Source of the DNA: Clostridium lacusfryxellense
Lineage (GTDB): Bacteria > Bacillota > Clostridia > Clostridiales > Clostridiaceae
Reading direction: 5' to 3'
Assembly: GCF_018861735.1 (NCBI RefSeq)
Contig: NZ_JAHLEB010000021.1
Coordinates: 1-64,000, forward strand
DNA: 64,000 nucleotides
The position numbers and the translations under genes were made by a program. Every line of letters begins with the position of its first letter. Position 1 is the stretch's first letter. The notes under the pieces are model-generated. The model was not told the DNA's origin. It worked only from the letters and a program-made list of their open reading frames with translations, and did not search any database. Positions 46,025-56,415 of this stretch are shown one piece after another.

Positions 46025-47188
46025 TTATGCAGTTTTAGATTTCGAATATACATCAAAAGCTACAGCAAATAGTAATACTAAACCTTTAATAGTTTGTTGC
46101 CAATCAATTCCAACTCCCATAAGAGACATTCCATTATTCATAACTCCCATGAAGAGACCACCAATCATAGCTCCCATAATTGTACCTATACCACCAGCAG
46201 TTGATGCTCCACCAATAAAGCAAGCAGCAATTGCATCAAGTTCAAATCCAACACCAGCATTTGGAGTTGCTGAATTAAGTCTTGCAGCGAATACCAATCC
46301 TGCTAGAGCACTTAATACTCCCATATTAACAAATACTAAGAATATAACCCATTTCGTTTTTACTCCAGAAAGTCTTGCAGCTTTTTCATTTCCTCCAAGT
46401 GCATAAATATGTCTTCCAAGAGTAGTTTTTTTAGTTATAAAAGTATAAATAGCTACTAAAACTGCTAATAACACTAATACATTTGGTAACCCTTTATATG
46501 AAGCCATTATATAACAAAATGCATTTATAAGTATTATAAGAGTTCCCATTTTAAGTCCTAGAATTACTGGGCTAGTAACTTCAAATTTGTACTTCTTTTG
46601 AGCAGCTCTTTTTTTCATTTCTGACAATACATAGAATACAGTTAAAATTAAACCAATAACAATTGTTGTAATATGAATTCCATTACCATTAAAGAAATCC
46701 GGAATAAAACCAGTACTCATTAATTGAAATGATTTAGGGAAAGGTGCTATAGATGTACCATCTAGAGAAACATAAGTTAATCCTCTAAATACCATCATAC
46801 CAGCTAGAGTAGTTATAAATGCTGGTATTTTTACATAAGCAACCCAAAATCCTTGCCAAGCTCCTACAATAGCACCAATTATTAGTACAATTGCAATTCC
46901 AAGTGGAGTAGACATTTTATTGTTAATTATCATTATTCCAGCTAGGGCTCCAACTACTGCAGCTACTGACCCTACTGATAAATCAATTTGAAAAGCAACT
47001 ATTACAAGTAGCATTCCAATTGCAAGTATTAATATATAACTATTCTGCAATATTAAATTTGTAATATTTAATGGTTTTAATAAAATACCGCCTGATGCAA
47101 TTTGAAAAAATACCATAATTCCTACTAGTGCTATTATCATGCTGTATTGAGTTACATTCTCTTTGAATACCTTCATTAAAGATTTCAT
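46025..47188 (-). CDS. Sugar ABC transporter permease, copy 1 (GguB/XylH type)
   Basis: This 387-residue permease has about ten membrane segments and the AraH/RbsC-family pattern ([57 protein letters not shown]). It should form the channel for pentose or hexose import with the ATPase encoded just upstream (4-nt overlap). Its protein is identical to the copy at 56416-57579, although the DNA differs at scattered silent positions. Positions 46479-46807 are an unbroken identical tract. Confidence 0.93.
   Translation of the reverse strand: MKSLMKVFKENVTQYSMIIALVGIMVFFQIASGGILLKPLNITNLILQNSYILILAIGMLLVIVAFQIDLSVGSVAAVVGALAGIMIINNKMSTPLGIAIVLIIGAIVGAWQGFWVAYVKIPAFITTLAGMMVFRGLTYVSLDGTSIAPFPKSFQLMSTGFIPDFFNGNGIHITTIVIGLILTVFYVLSEMKKRAAQKKYKFEVTSPVILGLKMGTLIILINAFCYIMASYKGLPNVLVLLAVLVAIYTFITKKTTLGRHIYALGGNEKAARLSGVKTKWVIFLVFVNMGVLSALAGLVFAARLNSATPNAGVGFELDAIAACFIGGASTAGGIGTIMGAMIGGLFMGVMNNGMSLMGVGIDWQQTIKGLVLLFAVAFDVYSKSKTA
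46479..46807. repeat. 329-bp perfect duplicate inside the two permease genes
   Basis: By direct reading, 46479-46807 and 56870-57198 are identical base for base, whereas flanking parts of the same genes show scattered silent changes. It marks the core of a large segmental duplication that covers both permease and ATPase genes. Confidence 0.85.
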
Positions 47189-48732
47189 AATTTTGCCTCC
47201 TCTTCAAGATCTTGTTTTAATATCATTTTCATTATTTTCTCTTGAGATGCTTCCTTAGCGCTCATTTCTCCAAGTATCTTCCCATCATTCATAACATATA
47301 TCCTATCACAAATTCCTAATAGTTCAGCAAGCTCTGATGAGATGACCATTACGCCCTTATCTTCTGCTGCTAATTTATTAATTATAGTGTATATCTCATA
47401 TTTTGCACCTACATCGATGCCTCTAGTGGGCTCGTCCAAAATTAGAACCTCTGGCTCTGCAAAAATCCATTTAGCCAAGATTACCTTTTGCTGATTTCCT
47501 CCACTTAAATTACCAGTCTTTTGAAGTATTCCAGAACATTTTATGTTTAACCGTTTACGTAAATCTTCTGCAACCAATATTTCTTCATTTTCATTTATTA
47601 TTCCTGCTTTAGATATTTTCTTTAAATTTGCAAGGGTTGTGTTACCTTTTATGTGATCTATTAAAACTAATCCATATTCTTTTCTATCCTCTGTAACATA
47701 AGCAAGTCCACTTTCAATTGCTTTATTTACATTATCTAGATGTACTTCCTTGCCGTTAATGTATACTTGTCCTGTTATTTTTTTACCATAAGACTTTCCG
47801 AAAATACTCATTGCAAGTTCTGTTCTTCCGGCTCCCATAAGGCCTGCAATTCCTACAACTTCTCCTTTATGAATATTAATATTTATATCATCACTAACTT
47901 TACGATCACTGATTGATGGATGATATACATTCCAATTTTTAACTTCAAATATGGTATCCCCAATTTTAGGTTCCCTTTGTGGATATCTATGAACTAGATC
48001 TCTTCCAACCATACCTTTAATTATTCTATCCTCTGTAATTTTATCCTTGATTGTATCAAGAGTTTCAATAGTTGCTCCATCTCTTATTATTGTTATTGAA
48101 TCTGAGATCTTTTTTATTTCATTCAATTTATGAGATATCATTATTGATGTAATTCCATGACTTCTAAGTCCATTAATTAATTTTAATAAGTTATCACTAT
48201 CTGCTTCATTAAGTGCCGCTGTTGGTTCATCCAAAATTAGCAGTTTAACTTCTTTAGATAATGCTTTTGCTATTTCAACTAACTGCTGTTTACCTACCCC
48301 TATGGTACCAATAAGAGTATCTGGAGATTCATTTAAACCTACTTTTTTTAATAATTCTATTGTTTTTAATTTAGTTTGATTCCAATCTACTACTCCATTT
48401 TTACCTTGTTCATTTCCTAGGAATATGTTTTCTGCAATAGATAATGTTGGTATTAATGCTAACTCTTGATGAATGATTACTATTCCTAAATGTTCGCTAT
48501 CCCTTATATCTTTAAACTCACATAAATCACCATTAAATATAATGTCTCCGCTATAAGTTCCATGAGGATATACTCCACTTAGCACCTTCATAAGTGTTGA
48601 TTTACCTGCACCGTTTTCCCCAACTAAGGCATGAATTTCCCCTCGCACGACCTGAAGATTAACATTATCAAGAGCCTTAACACCCGGAAAGGTTTTTGTG
48701 ATACTTTTCATTTCAAGAATGATCTCTGACAT
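47185..48732 (-). CDS. Sugar ABC transporter ATPase, copy 1 (GguA/XylG type)
   Basis: This 515-residue protein has two fused ABC domains. The first has Walker [10 protein letters not shown] (38-46) and [13 protein letters not shown]. The second is degenerate at Walker A (GLMGAGRTE) but keeps LSGGNQQKV and [11 protein letters not shown], the usual state for monosaccharide importers. About 31 residues differ from the copy at 57576-59123. It is the first gene of an operon with gguB1, the 90-residue protein gene, tal, tkt and galM. An AraR box lies about 50 nt upstream. Confidence 0.93.
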   Translation of the reverse strand: MSEIILEMKSITKTFPGVKALDNVNLQVVRGEIHALVGENGAGKSTLMKVLSGVYPHGTYSGDIIFNGDLCEFKDIRDSEHLGIVIIHQELALIPTLSIAENIFLGNEQGKNGVVDWNQTKLKTIELLKKVGLNESPDTLIGTIGVGKQQLVEIAKALSKEVKLLILDEPTAALNEADSDNLLKLINGLRSHGITSIMISHKLNEIKKISDSITIIRDGATIETLDTIKDKITEDRIIKGMVGRDLVHRYPQREPKIGDTIFEVKNWNVYHPSISDRKVSDDININIHKGEVVGIAGLMGAGRTELAMSIFGKSYGKKITGQVYINGKEVHLDNVNKAIESGLAYVTEDRKEYGLVLIDHIKGNTTLANLKKISKAGIINENEEILVAEDLRKRLNIKCSGILQKTGNLSGGNQQKVILAKWIFAEPEVLILDEPTRGIDVGAKYEIYTIINKLAAEDKGVMVISSELAELLGICDRIYVMNDGKILGEMSAKEASQEKIMKMILKQDLEEEAKL

Positions 48733-48772
48733 ATGGTATTCAACTCCTCAAATTTAGTTTCAACCTACTATT

Positions 48773-48792
48773 AATTGTACGTACAAATTATA
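48773..48792 (-). promoter_or_regulatory. AraR operator and -10 box ahead of the gguA1 operon
   Basis: TTGTACGTACAA (48775-48786) is a perfect AraR core in an AATT-flanked palindrome. A TATAAT (48787-48792, minus strand) touches it directly, so bound AraR would cover the start site. Confidence 0.8.
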
Positions 48793-48923
48793 TATATTCT
48801 ACAAGCTTTTTAAAATTCCTTTATTTTTTTAAGAACAAAGTAAATGTTTTCATAGAATACTTTTTTATACTATTATAATTGCATTGATTTTGATTGTAAA
48901 ATCGTATACATGTTTATATTTTT

Positions 48924-48993
48924 ATTATAATTCTTTTTTGTAACTTTTTCAAGTGGTTTTATAAAGTTCTTTTATAAAGTCGTTTCACAAAGT
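48924..48993 (-). promoter_or_regulatory. Second promoter with 13-bp-period direct repeats (gguA1)
   Basis: On the minus strand, TTGAAA (48947-48952) and TATAAT (48924-48929) are 17 nt apart. Upstream of the -35 lie TTTTATAAAGT (48957-48967), TTTTATAAAGT (48970-48980) and TTTCACAAAGT (48983-48993) as read on the plus strand, each 13 bp from the next. The layout suits an activator binding tandem half-sites against the -35. Confidence 0.6.
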
Positions 48994-49005
48994 TATATAT
49001 CTTAT

Positions 49006-49048
49006 AAAAAAACAGAAATGGGAGTACCTATATGTATAATCCCATTTC
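49006..49048 (-). terminator. Terminator of araBDA
   Basis: GAAATGGGA pairs with TCCCATTTC and seven T follow on the minus strand, about 20 nt after the araA stop. Confidence 0.85.
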
Positions 49049-49067
49049 CATTAAATTTATAAAGGAA

Positions 49068-50558
49068 CTATTTTAGTCTATAAGCAAGGTCATTCCATCT
49101 TAATTCATTTCTGAATTCTTTTAACTTTGTGTCTTTATTTATAAATAAACATTCGATTCCTGCCATTTCAGCAAAATCTGCTAATTGCTCAGGTGACACA
49201 TTAAAAGAGAAACTAGTATGATGTGCTCCACCGGCATGTATCCATGCTTCTGCTGAATCTCTAAGACTTGGTTGTAGTTTCCACAAAACTCTTGCAACTG
49301 GCAGATTTGGCATATCATGTTCAGGTTTTACAGCATCTACTTCACTTACAATTAAACGAAATCTTCCTCCCATATCTACGAGTGATGCACAAACTGCTGG
49401 GCCATCACATCCGTCAAATACTAGTCTTGCTGGATCTTCTTTTCCACCAATAGAAAGTGGATGTACTTCAATACGTGGACGGTTTGCAGCAAGCGAAGGA
49501 CAAATTTCAAGCATATGTGATCCTAAAACCATTTCATTTCCTTTTTCAAAATTATATGTGTAATCCTCCATAAGAGAAGTACCTTTGCCTTCAGCTATAA
49601 TCTTCATAATACGAACTAGCGCAGCAGTTTTCCAATCTCCTTCTGCTCCAAAACCATAACCAGCTGCCATAAGTCTTTGAGTTGCAAGTCCTGGAAGTTG
49701 TTTCATTCCATTTAAATCTTGAAAATTGTTTGTAAATGCTGTAAAATTTCCTTCTTCCATAAAGGTCTTCATTGCAATTTCAATTCTTGCCTGTTCTTTA
49801 ACTGATTCCCTTGCAGCACCATCAACTTTTGCTTCATCTGCAAATTCATAAAGGAGTTCATATTCTTTCATTAGTTTATCTATATCCTCATCTGATACCT
49901 TATTTATATATGTTACTAAATCACCTACACCATATCCGTCTACAGCCCAACCGAACTTGATTTGTGCTTCAACTTTATCACCTTCAGTAACAGCTACATC
50001 ACGCATATTGTCACCAAAACGAGCAACCTTTAGATGTTGTCCCTTTGTGAAAGCAACAGCTACACGCATCCATGATCCCATACGAGCTCTAACCTCTTCA
50101 TCTTCCCAATGTCCAACAATAACTTTTCTTTCAATTTTCATACGTGCACCAATAAATCCATATTCTCGATCACCATGAGCAGATTGATTTAAATTCATAA
50201 AGTCCATATCAATGCTATCCCAAGGAAGGTTACAATTAAACTGGGTGTGAAGGTGTAGTAATGGTTTACGAAGTTCTGATAAACCTGCAATCCACATTTT
50301 AGCTGGTGAAAAAGTATGCATCCAAGTAATAACTCCAGCGCAATCGTCCGCACTATTAGCCTCTGCAAATAACTTTCTAATAGCATCTGATGTTTTTAAA
50401 ACAGATTTAAATACAATTTTACATGGTATTATTGAATCTGAATCTAATGCTTTCACCATAATCTCTGAATGTTCCTCTATTTGTTTAATTACATCTTGGC
50501 CATATAGGTCTTGGCTTCCAGTAACAAACCAAATTTCTGATTTTTTCATATTTACCAT
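49068..50558 (-). CDS. araA: L-arabinose isomerase
   Basis: This 496-residue enzyme converts L-arabinose to L-ribulose. Family features include EIWFVTGSQDLYG at the start, the metal-site region around FGAEGDWKTAALVR (Glu), VLGSHMLEICP and the C-terminal WIHAGGAHHTSFS (His). Length and motifs are normal. It is the last gene of araB-araD-araA, ending in a terminator. The ribosome binding site is AGGAG, 9 nt from the ATG. Confidence 0.96.
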   Translation of the reverse strand: MVNMKKSEIWFVTGSQDLYGQDVIKQIEEHSEIMVKALDSDSIIPCKIVFKSVLKTSDAIRKLFAEANSADDCAGVITWMHTFSPAKMWIAGLSELRKPLLHLHTQFNCNLPWDSIDMDFMNLNQSAHGDREYGFIGARMKIERKVIVGHWEDEEVRARMGSWMRVAVAFTKGQHLKVARFGDNMRDVAVTEGDKVEAQIKFGWAVDGYGVGDLVTYINKVSDEDIDKLMKEYELLYEFADEAKVDGAARESVKEQARIEIAMKTFMEEGNFTAFTNNFQDLNGMKQLPGLATQRLMAAGYGFGAEGDWKTAALVRIMKIIAEGKGTSLMEDYTYNFEKGNEMVLGSHMLEICPSLAANRPRIEVHPLSIGGKEDPARLVFDGCDGPAVCASLVDMGGRFRLIVSEVDAVKPEHDMPNLPVARVLWKLQPSLRDSAEAWIHAGGAHHTSFSFNVSPEQLADFAEMAGIECLFINKDTKLKEFRNELRWNDLAYRLK

Positions 50559-50603
50559 TTTTTCATTTCTCCTTTTAATTAAATATTTTTTTTAATAAGC
50601 CTC

Positions 50604-51293
50604 TTACTTTTGGCCATAATATGCGTTTGTTCCGTGTTTCCTTAAAAAATGTTTATCGAGTAATGTTTTGTCTATAGCTTTAATTTCTGGTGTAAGCCTA
50701 GTTGTATTAAATGCCATCATAGATACTTCTTCAAGCACTACTGAATTATGAACAGCTTCATCTGCATCTTTTCCCCAAGTAAAAGGACCATGATTATTTA
50801 CAAGTACCCCTGGAACATAATTTGGATTAATATCTTTAAATGTTTCAACTATTACATTTCCTGTTTCTTCTTCATAATTATCTTTAATTTCTTTAGCAAT
50901 CATTTTGCGAGTACATGGTATTTCACCGTAAAAATAATCTGCATGTGTTGTTCCAAATGCTGGAATTCCTTTTCCGCTCTGGGCCCAACTAGTTGCCCAC
51001 CTAGAATGTGTATGAACAACTCCTCCTACGTCTTTAAAATTCCTATAAATAACAAGGTGAGTAGCTGTATCTGAAGATGGATTAAGTTTACCTTCAACTT
51101 GGTTTCCATCAATATCCACCACAACAAGATCTTCTAGTTTAAGTTCGTCGTAAGCTACTCCACTTGGCTTAATTACAATCAAGTTGCTCTTTCTATCTAT
51201 TCCACTCACATTTCCCCAAGTAAAAGTTACAAGTCCCCTTTTAGGTAATTCTAAATTGGCCTTAAGTACAACCCGCTTTAATTCTTCTAACAT
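50604..51293 (-). CDS. araD: L-ribulose-5-phosphate 4-epimerase
   Basis: This 229-residue class II aldolase-fold enzyme makes D-xylulose 5-phosphate. Motifs include [39 protein letters not shown] and the zinc histidines in [11 protein letters not shown] and later [12 protein letters not shown]. It is located between araB and araA. The ribosome binding site is GGAGG. Confidence 0.96.
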   Translation of the reverse strand: MLEELKRVVLKANLELPKRGLVTFTWGNVSGIDRKSNLIVIKPSGVAYDELKLEDLVVVDIDGNQVEGKLNPSSDTATHLVIYRNFKDVGGVVHTHSRWATSWAQSGKGIPAFGTTHADYFYGEIPCTRKMIAKEIKDNYEEETGNVIVETFKDINPNYVPGVLVNNHGPFTWGKDADEAVHNSVVLEEVSMMAFNTTRLTPEIKAIDKTLLDKHFLRKHGTNAYYGQK

Positions 51294-51318
51294 ATATAAA
51301 ACCTCCTTATAATTACTA

Positions 51319-52989
51319 CTATTTAGCCAAAGACTTTATAGTTTTTAATCTCTTCATTACATTATTTTCACCGCGTCCAAAATAATCATGAAGTATATCA
51401 TATTCTGCAAAAATTTTATTATAAACTTCTACATTTTTAGCAATTGGAGTATAATATTCTTTTTTCACCTTACCCATATTTTTTGCTGCCTCAATAATTG
51501 AATCATATCCGCCATTCTCTTTTCCTGCTACAACTGCTGCAAATATTGCTGAACCAAGAGCTGGTGCTTGAGAAGATGCTGCAATTCTTATTTCCTTATT
51601 TGTTACATCAGAGTATATTTGCATCATTAACTTGTTTTTCTCAGCAATACCACCTGCAGCAAACAACTCTTCAATAGGAACTCCACTTTTTTCAAAAGTC
51701 TCAATAATTTTTCTTGTTCCATATGCCGTAGCTTCTATTAATGCTCTATATATTTCTTCCGGTTTGGTTTGAAGTGTACATCCAAGAATCATTCCTGTTA
51801 GGTCTACATCAACAAGAACAGATCTATTTCCATTCCACCAATCTAGAGCAACAAGTCCACTTTCACCTACAGCAAGCTTTTCTGCTTTTTCTGTAAGAAG
51901 TACATGTATGTCAATTCCTTTATCGTTGGCTTCCTTCATATAAGTCTCTGGAACACAGTTTTTAACAAACCATTCAAAATGATCTCCAACACAACTCTGA
52001 CCTGCTTCATATCCAAGCAATCCTGGAATAATTCCATCTTCTACTACGCCACACATACCAGGTACAATTTTTTCCATGTCCCCAAGCATTACATGGCAAG
52101 TTGAAGTTCCCATAATCATAAGCATTTTCCCAGCCTCAGTCATTCCTACAGCTGGAACAGCAACATGCGCATCTACATTTCCAACAGCCACAGCTGTTCC
52201 AAGTGATAGACCTGTTAATGCTGCTGCAGTCTCTGTTATTTCTCCTGCTTTTGATCCAATCGGATATATATCTGTGCTTAATTTTTCAGCTACAACGTTT
52301 TCAAGTCTAGGATCTAATGCTTTAAAAAATTCCTTAGAAGGATACCCAGTTTGTTTATTCCACATTGCTTTGTATCCTGCAGTACAACTGTTTCTTGTTT
52401 CTTTTCCAGTGAGTTGAAATATTACCCAATCGGTAGCTTCCATAAATCTGTCTGCTTTTTCATATACATCAGGTGCTTCATCAAGAACTTGCCAAATTTT
52501 TGGTATCATCCATTCTGAAGAAATTTTACCACCATAGTTCTTAAGAAAATCTTCTCCTCTTTCCTCTGCAATCTTATTTAACTTGTTTGCTTCATCTTGC
52601 GCCGCATGATGTTTCCACAATTTAACGTATGAGTGAGGATTCGATTTATATTCATCATAAAAACAAAGTGGTTTACCTGTTTTATCAGTTGGCAGAATTG
52701 TACATGCAGTAAAATCTATTCCTATTCCAATAACATCGTCACTTTTTATTTTCGCATCCCTAATAACCGCTGGGATTGTTTCAGACAATACATCAAGATA
52801 ATCTTGTGGATGTTGAAGCGCCCAATCATGTCCTAGTTTTGTTTTTCCATCTGGCAAATACTGATCCATTACTCCATGAGGATATTCTTTAACAGCCATA
52901 GCAATTTCTTTTCCTGATGCTACTTCAACAAGGACTGCTCGTCCCGATTGGGTACCATAATCTACTCCAATGGTATACTTTTTATTCAT
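51319..52989 (-). CDS. araB: L-ribulokinase
   Basis: This 556-residue FGGY kinase phosphorylates L-ribulose. It has the N-terminal [33 protein letters not shown], and the C-terminal [18 protein letters not shown] and [19 protein letters not shown] segments. It is the first gene of araBDA. Its leader, between the AraR-box promoter near 53160 and the start, contains eight copies of an 8-bp repeat. The ribosome binding site is AGAGGGGAAGG. Confidence 0.96.
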   Translation of the reverse strand: MNKKYTIGVDYGTQSGRAVLVEVASGKEIAMAVKEYPHGVMDQYLPDGKTKLGHDWALQHPQDYLDVLSETIPAVIRDAKIKSDDVIGIGIDFTACTILPTDKTGKPLCFYDEYKSNPHSYVKLWKHHAAQDEANKLNKIAEERGEDFLKNYGGKISSEWMIPKIWQVLDEAPDVYEKADRFMEATDWVIFQLTGKETRNSCTAGYKAMWNKQTGYPSKEFFKALDPRLENVVAEKLSTDIYPIGSKAGEITETAAALTGLSLGTAVAVGNVDAHVAVPAVGMTEAGKMLMIMGTSTCHVMLGDMEKIVPGMCGVVEDGIIPGLLGYEAGQSCVGDHFEWFVKNCVPETYMKEANDKGIDIHVLLTEKAEKLAVGESGLVALDWWNGNRSVLVDVDLTGMILGCTLQTKPEEIYRALIEATAYGTRKIIETFEKSGVPIEELFAAGGIAEKNKLMMQIYSDVTNKEIRIAASSQAPALGSAIFAAVVAGKENGGYDSIIEAAKNMGKVKKEYYTPIAKNVEVYNKIFAEYDILHDYFGRGENNVMKRLKTIKSLAK

Positions 52990-53019
52990 AATGTACCTTC
53001 CCCTCTTATTTATATTTTT

Positions 53020-53083
53020 AACTTTTTAACTTTTTAACTTTTTAACTTTTTAACTTTTTAACTTTTTAACTTTTTAACTTTTT
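53020..53083. repeat. Tandem repeat, 8 x AACTTTTT in the araB leader
   Basis: Eight perfect copies of the 8-bp unit AACTTTTT run from 53020 to 53083; the ninth copy decays. On the transcribed sense strand it is AAAAAGTT. It lies between the AraR operators and the araB ribosome binding site. Confidence 0.97.
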
Positions 53084-53142
53084 AATTATTTGAATTATAT
53101 GGTTTTTATTAATTATATCCTGGTCTTATATTTTACATTTAC

Positions 53143-53181
53143 TTGTACAACATAATTAAATTGTACGTACAAGTCATTATA
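53143..53181 (-). promoter_or_regulatory. Twin AraR operators and -10 box of araB
   Basis: TTGTACGTACAA (53161-53172) and the shorter TTGTACAA (53143-53150) have centres 20 bp apart, about two helical turns. TATAAT (53176-53181, minus strand) lies next to the longer site. Confidence 0.8.
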
Positions 53182-53303
53182 TATATATTCTACGCAATTT
53201 TAATAATTCCTTTATTTTTTTTAAAATAAAGTAAATGTTTTCATAAAATCTTTTTTTACAACATTATAGCAGTATTTACTTTACATATTTTCTTTTTATA
53301 TGT

Positions 53304-53341
53304 AAAAAAGGAATTTCCGCTTATAGAGCGGGAATTCCTTT
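53304..53341 (-). terminator. Terminator of the copy-1 sugar-binding protein gene
   Basis: AAGGAATT-CCGC pairs with GCGG-GAATTCCTT, and six T follow on the minus strand. It separates the binding-protein gene from araB. Confidence 0.85.
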
Positions 53342-53362
53342 CCTAAATATTATTAATACTTT

Positions 53363-54445
53363 TTATTTTAGTTTGTCAGCAGTAATGTATCCACTATCTA
53401 CTACTACCTTTTGATAGTTTGTTTTATCAACAACAACTGGATCACATAAGAATGAAGGTACAATTTTACTTCCAGTTGTATATGTTTTTGTATTATTAAC
53501 TGTAGGAGTTTTTCCATTTAAAACGGAATCAGCCATTTCGGCAGCCTTTGCTGCTAATACTCTTGTATCTTTAAATATTGAAGATGTTTGTTCTCCTGCA
53601 ATTATAGATTTAACTGAAGCTATTTCACAATCTTGACCCGTTGTTACTGGCATTTTTTGAGTTGCTGAGCCGTATCCAACACCTTTTAAAGACGATATTA
53701 CACCGATACTAATTGCATCATTTGGACATAATACTGCATCAACCTTATCTGTAGTATAATTCTTACTTAATAAATTATCCATTCTTGATTGAGCCTTAGC
53801 ACCATCCCATCCTAAAATACCAATCTGAGCATAACCAACCTGTCCACTCTTAACAACTAACTTTCCTGAAGTAATGTATGGTTGTAGAATTGACATTGCT
53901 CCATCAAAGAAAAATTTTGCGTTATTGTCATCTGGTGAACCAGCGAATAATTCAATGTTGAACGGGCCTTTTCCATCCTTTAATCCTAAAGAAGTCTCAA
54001 TATATCCAGCTTGAAGAACCCCAACTTTAAAATTATCAAATGTTGCATAATAATCTACAAAATCAGTCTTTGTAATCAAACGATCATAAGATATTACTGG
54101 AATTTTTGCATCATGCGCTTGCTTTAATACATCAGTAAGTGCAGTACCATCAACTGAAGCAACAACCAAAACGTTTACACCTTTCGTAATCATATTTTCT
54201 ATTTGAGATATTTGATTAGATACACTATTGTCAGCATACTGCAAATCAGTTTTATACCCTAATTTATCTAACGAATCAACCATATTATTTCCATCGTTTA
54301 TCCACCTTTGCAATGTCTTTTCAGGCATTGATATACCTACACTTTTACCATTTGATTTGACTCCTGATGTTGTTTTTGCTTTACCACATGCAGTAAGTCC
54401 AAACACCATTGATATTAATAATAATCCAGCTAATGCTTTTTTCAT
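53363..54445 (-). CDS. ChvE-like sugar-binding lipoprotein, copy 1
   Basis: This 360-residue protein has a signal peptide with lipobox GLTAC (about residues 16-20), followed by a type I periplasmic-binding fold. Segments such as [29 protein letters not shown] and [10 protein letters not shown] match the ChvE/XylF group that binds arabinose, xylose, galactose or glucose. It is paralogous to the protein at 59250-60353. It has its own strong promoter with tandem direct repeats. The araBDA genes separate it from its likely partners gguA1/gguB1. Confidence 0.92.
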   Translation of the reverse strand: MKKALAGLLLISMVFGLTACGKAKTTSGVKSNGKSVGISMPEKTLQRWINDGNNMVDSLDKLGYKTDLQYADNSVSNQISQIENMITKGVNVLVVASVDGTALTDVLKQAHDAKIPVISYDRLITKTDFVDYYATFDNFKVGVLQAGYIETSLGLKDGKGPFNIELFAGSPDDNNAKFFFDGAMSILQPYITSGKLVVKSGQVGYAQIGILGWDGAKAQSRMDNLLSKNYTTDKVDAVLCPNDAISIGVISSLKGVGYGSATQKMPVTTGQDCEIASVKSIIAGEQTSSIFKDTRVLAAKAAEMADSVLNGKTPTVNNTKTYTTGSKIVPSFLCDPVVVDKTNYQKVVVDSGYITADKLK

Positions 54446-54503
54446 TTTTATTTCCCCCTCGAAGTTATTAATTTTAAGTACTGGGATATATGTTTATAAC
54501 TAT

Positions 54504-54560
54504 ATTATAATCCTTTTTGCAAACTTCTTCAAGTCATTTTATAAAGTTATTTTAAAAAGT
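54504..54560 (-). promoter_or_regulatory. Strong promoter with 13-bp-period repeats (copy-1 binding protein)
   Basis: On the minus strand, TTGAAG (54527-54532) and TATAAT (54504-54509) are 17 nt apart. Plus-strand TTTTATAAAGT (54537-54547) and TTTTAAAAAGT (54550-54560), 13 bp apart, abut the -35. It matches the element at 48924-48993. Confidence 0.7.
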
Positions 54561-54570
54561 TTTATCTCCC

Positions 54571-54621
54571 AAAAAAAATAAAATGGAATTAACCCTATAT
54601 ATAGGTAATTCCATTTTATTT
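54571..54621 (-). terminator. Terminator after the chemoreceptor gene
   Basis: AAATAAAATGGAATTA pairs perfectly with TAATTCCATTTTATTT and a run of T follows on the minus strand. It ends the transporter-2/chemoreceptor operon. Confidence 0.9.
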
Positions 54622-54663
54622 AAATTTTTATCACTAGTCAAAAGTTATATAAATAATTACCTT

Positions 54664-56376
54664 CTAAATCCTAAATTTTTCAATCAAATCATTAAGGTCT
54701 TTGACCAAATAAGTTTGACATTGTGATGATTTAGATAGGTCACTCATTGCATTTGCAACTTCAGCTACATTACTTGATATTTCTTCTGAACCTGCAGATA
54801 TTTCTTGAAGTGTTGCTGCTATTGTATCAATTGCTATATTCACTTGTTTTATGGATGGTGATACATCTTTAGTTTTTTCAGCAATTGTATATGATAATTG
54901 ACTTATTGTACTTGCATCTTTTTTATATTGTAACCCAGTTTCTAAATAATCTTTATAGGTTTTCGCTACACTATCATCAATAAATACTAATATATCATTT
55001 GATTCATTTGATAAGTTCTTAAAAGCAATTTGAACCTTATTTGTTATTTGTTCGATATTTTTTGCGGTTTGTGTAGATTTTTCCGCAAGTTTCCTCACTT
55101 CATCTGCAACAACTGCAAAACCCTTGCCTTGCTCCCCAGCTCTTGCCGCTTCTATAGTTGCATTAAGCGAAAGCAAATTAGTTTGACTTGCAATTTGAGC
55201 TATTATATCAACCATTTTCCGTATTTCTTCAACTACTTCTCCATCTTTAATAGCTTTTATAATTTTTGCCTCTTTTTCAATATATACTTTTTTTGCAAAT
55301 TGTATTGCCTCTTCTGCTTGTATATTAATTTTATTTGCTCTTTCTTCAATTTTCCTAGATTCTAGATCTGCCTCTTCAGATTCATGTGCAATTTCAACTA
55401 CCACATCTTGTATTTTTACGCCTGATTCCCCTACTTCAAGCGTTGAAGCACTACTATCTTGCATTCCTACTGTTATTTGAGAAATAGCAGAATTTATACC
55501 CATAACTTTATCTGATACGCCCTCACTTACACTTTCCAACTCCTCACTTGAATATGTGAGTTGTTGTATAATATTATTCAACTTTTGTACAAGCATTAAG
55601 GTATTACTTGATGCTGTATTAAGCGCACCACCTAATATTCCAAATTCATCTTTTGACTTAATATTAACTTTGTGCGTTAAGTCACCTAAAGCTAGCGATT
55701 TTGCGAAATCCACTCCCTTTTTTAATGACTTAGTTATATAATTGCTTAAAATAAGTCCTAACCCTATAGCAATAACCAATGATAAAACTATCAACATTAT
55801 CATCACTTTAAAAGAATTAATATAGGCATTATGACTTTCTTTATTCACATTTTGAGCGAGTTTTTTATTTAATTCAATCATATTGTCCAAATCTTTTAGC
55901 GATACATTCCTTGCTTCTTCTACTTTCTCAAATAAATATACTGCTTCATCCTGCCTATTAAGAGATATTAAGTTTACTATATTAGCTCTTGAATTTGTAA
56001 ATATCTCATTATTTGTTTTATAAGTTGTAAGTAATAATTTTTGCGCGTTCTCAAGATTTGAAGCCTTATATTCCTCTATTAATCTTAAATTTTGAAATGC
56101 CAATGTTTCAATTACCTTTATATTAGCGGCTATTTCATTTTTATCTGTTAAATGTAGCATATGTTCAAGATCTGCACGACCTGACATTTCATTTTGGGCT
56201 ACTTTCCCTAGAATTTGAATAGGTAACAAGCTATCCTCATACATAGATGTCATGTTGTCATTAGTTCTCTTAATATTATAAATCCCAAAAAGTCCTACTA
56301 TACTTACAAAAATCGAAATAACAACGAAACAACTAATTAATTTTGCTTTTGTATTTAAATTGATTATCCACCCCAT
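54664..56376 (-). CDS. Methyl-accepting chemotaxis protein
   Basis: This 570-residue receptor has a membrane helix at about 11-32, a four-helix-bundle external sensor (about 33-187), a second helix (188-210), a HAMP domain (to about 265) and a cytoplasmic coiled coil. The signalling tip [26 protein letters not shown] is intact. The gene lies directly after the copy-2 permease gene, so it probably senses sugars, perhaps through the sugar-loaded binding protein as ChvE/RbsB do with other receptors; that link is inferred. No C-terminal CheR-binding pentapeptide is visible. Confidence 0.93.
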   Translation of the reverse strand: MGWIINLNTKAKLISCFVVISIFVSIVGLFGIYNIKRTNDNMTSMYEDSLLPIQILGKVAQNEMSGRADLEHMLHLTDKNEIAANIKVIETLAFQNLRLIEEYKASNLENAQKLLLTTYKTNNEIFTNSRANIVNLISLNRQDEAVYLFEKVEEARNVSLKDLDNMIELNKKLAQNVNKESHNAYINSFKVMIMLIVLSLVIAIGLGLILSNYITKSLKKGVDFAKSLALGDLTHKVNIKSKDEFGILGGALNTASSNTLMLVQKLNNIIQQLTYSSEELESVSEGVSDKVMGINSAISQITVGMQDSSASTLEVGESGVKIQDVVVEIAHESEEADLESRKIEERANKINIQAEEAIQFAKKVYIEKEAKIIKAIKDGEVVEEIRKMVDIIAQIASQTNLLSLNATIEAARAGEQGKGFAVVADEVRKLAEKSTQTAKNIEQITNKVQIAFKNLSNESNDILVFIDDSVAKTYKDYLETGLQYKKDASTISQLSYTIAEKTKDVSPSIKQVNIAIDTIAATLQEISAGSEEISSNVAEVANAMSDLSKSSQCQTYLVKDLNDLIEKFRI

Positions 56377-56415
56377 AATCTTACCTCCTCAACGAAATTC
56401 TATAAATAAAACTTT

